Origin: Odontesthes bonariensis
Lineage: Eukaryota > Chordata > Actinopteri > Atheriniformes > Atherinopsidae
Direction: 5' to 3'
DNA length: 64,000 bases
NCBI RefSeq assembly: GCF_027942865.1
Contig: NC_134510.1
Coordinates: forward strand, 25,785,209 to 25,849,208
The position numbers and the translations under genes were made by a program. Positions 55,301 through 64,000 of the stretch are shown in pieces. The notes beneath the pieces are model-generated. The model was not told the DNA's origin, did not search any database, and saw nothing but the letters and a program-made list of their open reading frames with translations. Positions within the stretch are counted from its first letter, which is position 1. Every line of letters begins with the position of its first letter.

Positions 55301-55500
55301 GGGTTAATTTCACCACGTTTCCCTCCTCTATGTATTTTCTGTTCTTTTTATTGTTTTTAATGTTGTTTGAATACGGTCAACATATTTGCTATTTAATCGG
55401 TTTTGCTACATATGTAACATGTTTGAGGCTAATTCTGTTGATGTGATGCCAGCATGCAATATGCTGCATAGAATAAATAAAGAGTGTTCTTTTCTCGCTG
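52369..55500 (+). other. cacng7: Probable cacng7 3' UTR
   Basis: About 3.1 kb with no coding content. AATAAA hexamers occur at 52582-52587, 53015-53020, 55284-55289 and 55472-55481 (overlapping pair). The last is followed by a GT/T-rich stretch and is a good distal site; which ones are used cannot be told. Confidence 0.45.
55472..55481 (+). terminator. Candidate distal poly(A) signal of cacng7 (overlapping AATAAA pair)
   Basis: aataaataaa followed by gagtgttcttttctcg, a U/GU-rich downstream element. Confidence 0.35.
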
Positions 55501-56999
55501 GTTTCTGTGATGGAGGGAAACCATTGTAAGTGGATGAACACTGCACTGCAGTGAACCACTGGGTGTTAACCAGGCTCCCTCTTCAGTCACGGTAAGCCAC
55601 CACAGCCTGAAGGCAACGATTGATTAGAGTGCTGTATTGGTGCATGCTCTGGTGTGTGCTTGAACTTGCCTGCATATGTGTTTTTGTGTAGATTGGTTAT
55701 TGTTTATCCTAAATAGCCTGTGACTAAAATGTAGATATAAAATACTGGCGGAACTTCAAATTCAAGAACAGATTCACTCAATAGATGGAAAAAAGTATTG
55801 ATGGTGTCTCAAAAACAGGGCTGTCTGAGTGGAAATGTACCTCTTTCAGTGTTATATAGTAACAAAGAAACACTAGTTGTTGGTCAAGGACAAAATCCGA
55901 AAGCTAAAAAAGGAGAAAGCAAAGTAGGTGAACTAATAATACATGCAGTGCTACAGCCTGTCTTTAGTATCTGACCAACAAGGGGGCAATTGGAACAGAA
56001 CCGTCATAACTATCAACAGTAATTTCTATTAGGGCTCTTATGTAATCCAAAATGAAAAACAAAAGTCTGGTGTAAATACGTGTGTGATGGGGGCTTGTGA
56101 GACATGCTACATTAGGAAGTCAAACATCAAACATCCACAGGTCAATAAACAGTGTGTGCACTCTGCTGTCTGACTCCAAGAACTTCCACATTTTCTGTGT
56201 GTGAGCGTCTCTTCTGATGGAAGAAGCCTGAGAGCCGGTGTCAACAATTGAGATTAAAATGTGTCTTGTGCGGACACACTTCTATGATAGCGCATTATGT
56301 GCGTGTGTTTGCCTCTGTCTTTTCCTTTTGTTTGCCTGTGTGTGTTTCACTTTATGTGTGTGCGTGACTGTGTGGGTTGAGTGGATCTCTCTTTTCACCA
56401 TCAACATTACTGCATGAAAGACCTGTCACTCTGTATTAGCTCTATCTAGCTCTCCCGCTCCCCCTTTTCTGAGTGTGTTTGTGTGTGTTTGAGCGAGAGG
56501 GGGGTGAACTGGGCAGTATAGCCATTTTAAAGCTATTGAAGGTCATTGTCTGCTCACTCTGTTTTATGCATCCTAACTGCTATGTGGGACCAGCAGCCCT
56601 GCCACTGGCTCCAGTTTCATATATAGGGATGACATAATCCAGTATTTTTGGTTCACAGTGCGATCTCTCATCGGTAATGTTTGACTAAATTAAACGTGGC
56701 GATAAGAGCCGATTACAAATATTACACAGCTCCTGATTTTCCGCCGATATTGACACACTAATATTGACCCGTGGATAGCCCTAATGCCATGATTTAACAT
56801 CTCTCTGCAGGGCTGCGCTCGTGCTCCATTTCCCAGAACGAACACGCGGCCCTCATCATCAGCATCATCACCGCACGGGAAAAGTGTCCCACTGGCGCTC
56901 CAGTAAAAAAATAAAATAAATATATATAGGCTATATCGACATCAATTTCACATACACGCACACACATGTCTAACCTGGTCATGGCTATTAGGCTACTTA
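55501..56999. other. Intergenic DNA after cacng7
   Basis: No exon or strong signal seen; GT-rich low-complexity stretches at about 56290-56380 and 56465-56495. Confidence 0.5.
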
Positions 57000-57659
57000 C
57001 AATCGCACAGCCCTGCACGCGCGGCACACGCTCCAATAAGCACATCGAGACCAGTTCCCTCAGCGTGACAGAGAGGAAGAAAGGAGGGGAGACGAGGGGG
57101 GTTAAACCCGCGTCGTGATCTTGAAGCACAACATATAGTGGGAGATATCATGTCGTGTTGATACATACATTACCCTTCGTCATTCACATAAGTCGGGAGT
57201 TTTGGTGGGATGCGACAAGTTGCCTGCGTCGGGCTCAATGTGGGAGAAACAGATAGAGGAGCAGACAGGCAGGCAGGAGAGCGCGCGTCCAACCGGAGGG
57301 GCGGGGGAGACGCATTCTCCCCGAGTACACACAAGCAGCGGCTACATCCACTGTAGACAAATCCGTGTTCAGTGACGTGTTTTGTATTAGCCTTTTTTTA
57401 TGCACGTTTAAGCCTTTCCCATCACAGACTGGTTTAAATTGAATCAGGAGCTGAGAATTCACTGCCCTGGGTGCTTCTTATTTTCATCATTTCTATCACC
57501 CCTTCTATCTATTCATTTGTTTATTTATTTATTTTTTTGCCTCGATAGACCCGTTATTTAGCCTCTCCACCGTCCACCCCCCTCTCCTCTTTTTCCCTCC
57601 ATCTCTTTCTCTTTGGGAGAGCAACGCGCTGCGAAGCTCTGAAATAAAAAAGGCTGCAG
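57000..57659 (+). promoter_or_regulatory. CpG/GC-rich promoter and first-exon candidate of the next gene
   Basis: CpG-dense relative to its surroundings (gcacgcgcggcacacgc, gagcgcgcgtccaaccgg), with a GC box ggaggggcgggggag at about 57295-57309. The block ends at a strong donor, ggctgcag|gtaagt (GT at 57660-57661). Human gene order would make the next gene CACNG8, but no coding exon of it appears by 64000. Confidence 0.4.
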
Positions 57660-59167
57660 GTAAGTCCTCCACAAGCGTCTCTTTATAATTCTGATTACAT
57701 TGTGACTCTATTGTTTTTACTTTGCAGCCCAATGGATCACAGTTCACGGTGTAATTTACTCGCCACGTTGATTTGCTTCACGTTGCTTTCAACTTATCTC
57801 AGAACTGACTGTGTAGAATATGAAATCTGCAGAGAAAAATAATGATGATAATTACCTAACTTCTGCCATCTCTCTGATTGAATGTTGATGATGATTTTCC
57901 CACCTATTTACGCGGGCCTATAATTAGCGATTGCAGCGTCTATTATGTAAATGAAACACTTAAAATATCACGTTAGAAGCTGCCATGCATTTGCACCGCA
58001 GGTGTGGGGACTAAAATATGTGTTGTATTGGCAGAAATTGTCGGCTAATTCTCCAGGGAATGATTTAACTGTTTGTGTATGTGCGTCTACATGCGTGATT
58101 TGTGTCCCATGCAGTCTGAGTTTTCTCTACCGGTCGCTTGATGCTAGGCGTCCATTTTCCACCGTGGAGCCTCTGCAGGCAGAATGATGCGTGTAGCTTA
58201 CTCTATTAATGAATGCACCGCAGTCCGCATCACTATAACAGAGCTTTGCACGCTGTCAGCTCCGTACTTTGAGCTCGGATGTGTATAATCTCTGGTCTGG
58301 ACAGTTTCTCCTGCTGAACTCCCCACAGTGCAGCGCAGGGCCAGCATCTCAGCTCCATGTTGAACCTGGGCCACATCATGTTATCTGATGCGTTTTCAGA
58401 TTCATTTTCTAGTCAGCCTGCAGTCAACCGTTGCTCTGACAGAAGCAGCAAAGATGTAGCACCTTATCAATCATTCACTTTTGATCTCACCTCTGAACAC
58501 ATCTGGGCTGAAGGTGGATTGAAATGTCTTGATGTCATGAGAGTGTGCACTGCAGCATTCAGGAGTTCCTATGCACTGTCAGCAAACATACTGACTTATA
58601 CCTGTTTTTAATGTGGCTGCAACCCCCGATGAGTAAAGGTCTGACTGTTTTCTCAAAGACTGGTGAGAAGTGCTCTGTTGTGGTCACGTGCAGTTTTGGT
58701 GAGCTTATTGCCACTAAGCTCAGCTTTTCACTGAAGTGCTGCATCTCCTCACTTTGGCGAACAGCCTTTCCTTTTCAAAGGCAGCAAAAATGTCCATCAG
58801 CAGCCGCCTCCACACTTTTAATGCAGATCCACCGTGTTGATCCAGCTTGTTTCTCTCTTGATGGGGCCAGAGTTACAGGTTTTTGAACTTTTGATTATTT
58901 ATGTATTATTGTACTTGTGTGTAAAGTGACAGTGTCAGATTGTCTGGGTAACTGCTACATTAATGGTGTTTTTTGCATATTTCACTAATATTAGATCAAA
59001 CCTGAGAACCTTAATTACACTGTTACGTAATTACATCAAGGTCAGTTAATAGCCATTCTGTACAGCTGTAGATGTGTTGTAAAATATATGGATCACATAA
59101 ATCAGACTTAATAACTGTATACATTTTAGGGTTAATGTTTATGCATTGATTCATTGAAAGGTCCTGA

Positions 59168-59435
59168 GGTAAATGGTCCGCATAAATTCTGCTCTTATCG
59201 ACCACTGTAAGTGCTTTACAGTACAAGTCAAATTAATCCATTCATACAGCTTGTCTCCATACAGAGCACATTATCTTATGCATGCTCATATACTAATGAT
59301 AGGCTACATTGGGGGCCACTTATGAGGTTCAATGTCTAATCCAAAGTAACCCCAACATTTTGACAGGAGAATCTGGGGATCAAACTAGTGACCCTCTGAT
59401 TAGTGAACCAATTGTCCCAGCTCCTGAGCCACAGC
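59168..59435 (+). repeat. Dispersed repeat family C, copy 2
   Basis: Starts ggtaaatggtccgcataaat and ends with ggggatcaaactagtgaccc and gagccacagctaccc, in the same order as copy 1 at 35781-36045. Confidence 0.6.
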
Positions 59436-60754
59436 TACCCCTCCTGCATGATTATTTATGTGTAATGATAAAAAATTCTTGCATCATCGCACTCCCGTTT
59501 AAGACTCAGCTCTACATCAATGATCAGTGATTCTTTCATTAAGCATAGCTGGTCTTGTCATCTGTTGGTCACACCCCCTCAGCCCCTACGCCTGCCACGT
59601 GCCAAATGCCGTCTGTGCCGTGTGTGATGTGCGCGTGGCCTTGATGATCATCTCTGCGGATTTTGGATTACTTTCAAAACCCCTCAGTTGGCTCCAAGAT
59701 CTGCTGTTTACACTTTAAGGTGACTCACTGCAGTCAATATTGGTGTGTAGCCCACACAGGTTTCTGTTGTGTTTTAGCGCCAGCCAAATCATAATCATCT
59801 AATGCTCAAGCGGTCCACAACAAGCTGAAATAATCTCTCTAACTTCTAAATGTTTTGGCTCATTTAGCTGCGCTGTTACACTCAAATTTCATAGCTGGTT
59901 GGGTGGTCAGGTCTGTGTCTCTCTCTGTGTTTCTCTCTGAGGGGAGGCAGCTCTGCAACCATCATCACATCTGTCATGTAGCCATTGTTCAGAGGATCAA
60001 TGCCTTTGCTGCAATTTTCTTGATGGTCTGAGGTTTCACACTATTCCCTTTTCTCTTTAGTTAGGCTAGGACTCAGGAGGAATTCCATTAATCGCTGTGT
60101 GAGAGCTATGGATCCCAAACAAATCTAACAATCCACATACCACGCACCACACTGTATCATTTCTGATCTCTGCACTTATCAGTAAAACTTCTGCATATTT
60201 ATTATGCTGATGAAGTTTGATCTTGGCTCTAAAATGAGCGAAACATAAATGAGCTACTGGCTAAATACACAAAGTTATTTGTATTTCTAGTGAGTTAAGT
60301 CTTTTGAAGTTCAAAGTTTTCCAGCTGACACCTATCTCAGTGGCTTTGACCCGAGCATTAATTATAGCGAAGGTTTGGTGTTTTAAAGTGCTTTCTCAGC
60401 ACAAGTTGGTAAAGCCTCAGAGGGCCGTAAGAGCCTGTGATGAAACTACAGTATATTATGGCAGCAATAGGTCTGTACTGTCAGCTGTCCTATCTGTGAC
60501 AAAAGCTTCTTCACTAACTATAGAAAGATATAGGTGTGTGTGATTAAATCTCCATTTTCATCCTTTCCAAGATTCATGTCAAGAACTTCATGCTAGTTCA
60601 TGTCACTCTGCTCACTCGTTATCGACTGCTCTCTGATGAATGCCATGAAATGTGGCCTCAAGCATAAAAATACGAGAGTAAGTGGATCTTCAGAGAAAAC
60701 ATTTTCAGAGTTTTTGGAATAAGCTTATCCACACTGATGAGACTATTGATAGCA

Positions 60755-61000
60755 CTGTCTTACTTAGCTTTAGCACAAAGACCGGAGACAGCGTGGCTCT
60801 GCAAAAGGTAACAAATCCACCTGTCAGAACCTTTAAAGTTTTTTAATAAACATATTCTGAATATTATTTTACAGTTCGTATTAAAAGAAAAAAAGAATAT
60901 GATCAAAAAGATCTTGTGATCATATTACCTAGCTGCAGGAAAATGTGAAGCTGAAGCTGACAGGGTGTTTAGTTTAGCCCAGCTTAGCATAAAGACCAAT
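60755..61000. repeat. Family A repeat, two terminal motifs
   Basis: tagctttagcacaaagaccg at about 60767 and agcccagcttagcataaaga at about 60977 both resemble the head of the element at 16463, in direct orientation, suggesting two nested or tandem diverged copies. Confidence 0.4.
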
Positions 61001-62519
61001 GGCCTTTTCAGACAAAACACAACATGTGCAAGGCATTATATATATACACAGCAAAAATACCAGAATAAAACTTGCATTTTTCCCTCAATGTCAATACAAC
61101 TGCTAATATCAAGACATACACAGTGTCAGGTGTTTGTTTTTTTCCATGTTGTCTTTCGTGCCTGGATGGGTGCCTCATGTCTATCAGCTGTATGAGTCTA
61201 CATCACAACTTTGACCACAGGGCATCTAGCTACACTTTGCTTTCGCTTTGCTCTGTGCAAGGACAACATTGCATACCACTGAAAATAATCGGTCTCTGGG
61301 CGCCGCAGTGCCATCTGAATGAGCCATTAAGATGTCGTCTTTTTTTGCAAAGCACTGGTTGCAAAACCAAGAATGAAGTTCCAAAGCTTGACATCTTTGA
61401 CCAAAAAGAAAAGTACCAAACACTTTAGCTTAACTTTTTCATTTGTAATTTGTTAAATTTCTCTTGCTATCCTGTGGCACAGGGCTGCCACTGAGGGGTA
61501 ATGCTTTTGCCATGTGGGGGGTGTGACTGGTCTTGACTTGAGAAATGCTTGACATGGATATTTAAAAAAGTACCATCCATGTGAATGCCAGGATGCAGGT
61601 AATTCCATAAGAAAATTCAATATGATTAGATAAGCAGTGTTCGTCACTTCACCTGTCTGTGGTGACTGCATATTGAATTTCATAACAACATATTTGATTA
61701 CACTGTGTACTCAAGAATATTGCACTGGGGATTTTGAGAATACATTTTTAAGAAAATAGTTAAGAAATGAAAGTGGAAATAGGGTATTCTTCTTTTTTTT
61801 GCTTGAAATGAACATTTTGAAGGGAAAGCTGATTACACAATTTATTGGGATGACAAAAGTGACATCATTTACATTTAGACTCGTTCCTAATAAATCTCGC
61901 TTTTACTGCTCTTTTGACAATTGCAATTCCCAGTTAGCATTTCTGAAGCTGAAAAATCAATTAGGAAATAGTTATGGTCATTGGTGAAAAAGCCAAGGTG
62001 CTTTCAAATGTGAATGTTTTTCACAAACTATTAAAAGGAATGGAAGGATTAAATGGATGAAACGTTTAGCTAATATTTCAACAGGATTTTCAGTAAAAAA
62101 AAAAATCAAATCAAGTTATAATTGAACCAGATTACTTTATGCAGTTAGCATTCGTTTAACATTCAGACTTTCTGGCATTAGGATACCTGCTCGTGTATGA
62201 CCTGCAGAACTTTATGCAGTTTTTGTTTTATGTCACAGTACATATACATTTAGTTAACATGAAACATTGAATGCATTGATAGTCAATCTTTGGTATGAGA
62301 AATATACCTATACAAATTATAAAGACAATTAGACAAATTTGTCTTTTGTTGACTTACTTGAAGAGAAGGCAAGAAGAGACATTACATTGAGTTTTGAAAT
62401 TTGAAATTAACAATGGGGTTGGTGTCCATTGAGTTTAATCTGTCAAAGAGACGTGTGTAGTGACTGAATGTGACGGGTAAAAATGGCATCATTGACAGTG
62501 CGGTATGGCTGTAAAAAGA

Positions 62520-62875
62520 ATGTTTTTAAGTCCTAACATGAACATTTTCTAATCCTAACCAAGTGTTGTTATTGCTTAAACCCAACCAGGAAGTAACTAA
62601 AGTATTTTGGTAAAGTGTCGTCCTGTTGTTGGGGGAATGGATGTTGGTCTCGTCACACAGAGGTCCATGGTTAAAGGTGCAGTGATTAGCTGCTTCATGC
62701 ACCTTGCCTCTTTCCTCCTTAGGAGGACTCTGTGGCTTCTCCGATGAAAGACTTGAGAATTATGTCTGCTCTGATGTTAAAATGCGCAAATGAGTCGTAT
62801 TTACCCTCTGCCTTTTCTAGGGGTGGAACTTTACTGGACGTTACTGGATTTCAGCTGAAAGACTATTAGAATAAA
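62520..62875. repeat. Dispersed repeat family B, copy 2
   Basis: Collinear with 33690-34075; both copies end with a cttt(ac)-containing block and a run of agactattag or aaaagacc type. Confidence 0.55.
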
Positions 62876-64000
62876 GGCTCGATTTGCAGCACAAAAGAGG
62901 TACATCTTTAAGTGGACAGCCAAACACTGGAATGCATTTTCTGTCTATTGATCACAAAAGAAGTATCTGTAATATCGTTGCGTTTTTTTTCTATCAGTTC
63001 TTTTTTGTTTGTTTTTTTTGCTTTTTAAAAACATAAAATGACATCACAGAACACGTGGTGGAGAAAATGTAAAATTAATATGTTCTTTGACTCGCCTGCG
63101 TCAACAGTAGTGTAACACCGCTTGGAAACACTGACGGGGAAAGATATCTAGTCCCCTTTAATTAGTAAAGAAAATGATTACAGCTCTAATTTGACATATT
63201 TTAATGAGTGCTAACATTTTAATCTGTAATTATGTCTGCAGCCGCTAGCTGCCAAAGCTAACAGTTATTTTCTTAGTTACGTTTTTTATCTTCTGCTGCA
63301 TTTGCCTGACAGGACAATGAGTTATAAATGCACGTCTTACTTTATAAATGCAATAGAGTTGAAGGTCCATCTTGTGTTAAATTTGCGCACATAGAGTGCT
63401 TCGCTCACTGAATAGTGAGGGTGTTTCTTGTGCATGACTGCACAAGCGCATGAGTTTAAGCACAGGTTCATGGGTTCATGAGCATCGGGTCATTCAGAGA
63501 CACTTTATTTTGAGTCTCTTAGGCCAAGGTGTTACTGCCACTGCTTCCTCAGGCATTTCTGCTAAGACAAGCAAATGCTCGGTCGCATCCAGTCTAAGGA
63601 TCTTAGTGGACTCTTCACATTTGCTTCATGGCAGTTCAGCTTTGCTTTGAAGAAGCTTTTAAAGATGACCTATTTTAAGATTTTTTTTTTTCATCATTTT
63701 GACAGTTGTGTGGGTTTTAGGCAGCATATGTGCATGCATGCCGAGGAATTGTTTGCGTGTGGATCTTTTTTTGTGCAACTGCATCTGTACATTTCTGCTG
63801 ACATACATGCAAGTGTGCACAGACAAATGTCTGCATACCAGATGTGTGATTTCAGAGCTCAGGTGTGTAGCTTCGTCTCATGATTAGGAAGAGAAGCCAT
63901 CTCTGCTACCAAGAGTGACTGCTCTGAATATTTATGCATGTTTTCCTAATGTTCACTGCTGCCATCTCAGAATAGAATACGCTGCTTTTATTTTTAGAGC

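Larger units (their letters stand above)
57660..64000. other. Noncoding DNA to the window end (possible first intron of the next gene)
   Basis: No convincing exon on either strand. Contains a family C copy (59168-59435), family A terminal motifs (60755-61000) and a family B copy (62520-62875). Confidence 0.5.

Noticed and set aside
57660..64000. A cacng8 coding exon
   Set aside because: Looked for TARP type I motifs (STDYWLY, GLWRIC and similar) in the remaining sequence and found none.

Overview
The window is vertebrate nuclear DNA, almost certainly from a teleost fish and probably a percomorph. It has large AT-rich introns, GT-AG splicing, many microsatellites, and diverged copies of repeat families I recognise from spiny-rayed fish. 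I see no prokaryotic, viral or organellar gene structure. Three neuronal signalling genes lie head-to-tail on the + strand. (1) Bases 1-3037 are the last coding exon of a GluN2-type NMDA receptor subunit, best called grin2d. (2) Bases 19369-37498 hold the whole coding region of conventional protein kinase C gamma, prkcg: 16 coding exons, 707 codons plus stop. (3) Bases 45604-52368 hold the whole coding region of the type II TARP gamma-7, cacng7: 5 coding exons, 341 codons plus stop. Every exon join was checked for reading frame and for AG/GT splice signals.

Layout. 1-3037 grin2d C-tail; 3038 to about 4190 its probable 3' UTR; 4.2-19.3 kb intergenic or upstream DNA with a hAT-type MITE that keeps its target-site duplication, a second hAT-like element, a cluster of RFX-like sites, palindromes, a hairpin and possible conserved noncoding elements; 19.4-37.5 kb prkcg; 37.5 to about 39.06 kb prkcg 3' UTR; 39.1-41.2 kb low-complexity intergenic DNA; 41.25-41.5 kb a possible cacng7 5' UTR exon; 41.5-45.6 kb its first intron, which contains a near-perfect REST/NRSF (RE1) site and one arm of a 55-bp inverted repeat; 45.6-52.4 kb cacng7 coding exons; 52.4 to about 55.5 kb probable 3' UTR; 57.0-57.66 kb a CpG/GC-rich block ending in a strong splice donor, probably the first exon of the next gene (a TARP such as cacng8 would fit human gene order, but no coding sequence for it is present).

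How the genes fit together. GluN2D forms part of the NMDA receptor, PKC gamma is the neuron-specific calcium/diacylglycerol kinase of glutamatergic synapses, and TARP gamma-7 is an AMPA-receptor auxiliary subunit. The order GRIN2 - conventional PKC - TARP recurs in three human regions (GRIN2D/PRKCG/CACNG7-8-6, GRIN2C/PRKCA/CACNG5-4-1, GRIN2A/PRKCB/CACNG3), so this window looks like a compact copy of a paralogon from the early vertebrate genome duplications.

Most unusual points: the perfectly placed RE1 site in cacng7 intron 1; the 55-bp inverted repeat linking the putative cacng7 first exon to its own intron; a PKC gamma hinge that lacks the QKFE-containing segment; a GluN2D tail expanded by charged low-complexity tracts; and a gamma-7 tail about 66 residues longer than the human one.
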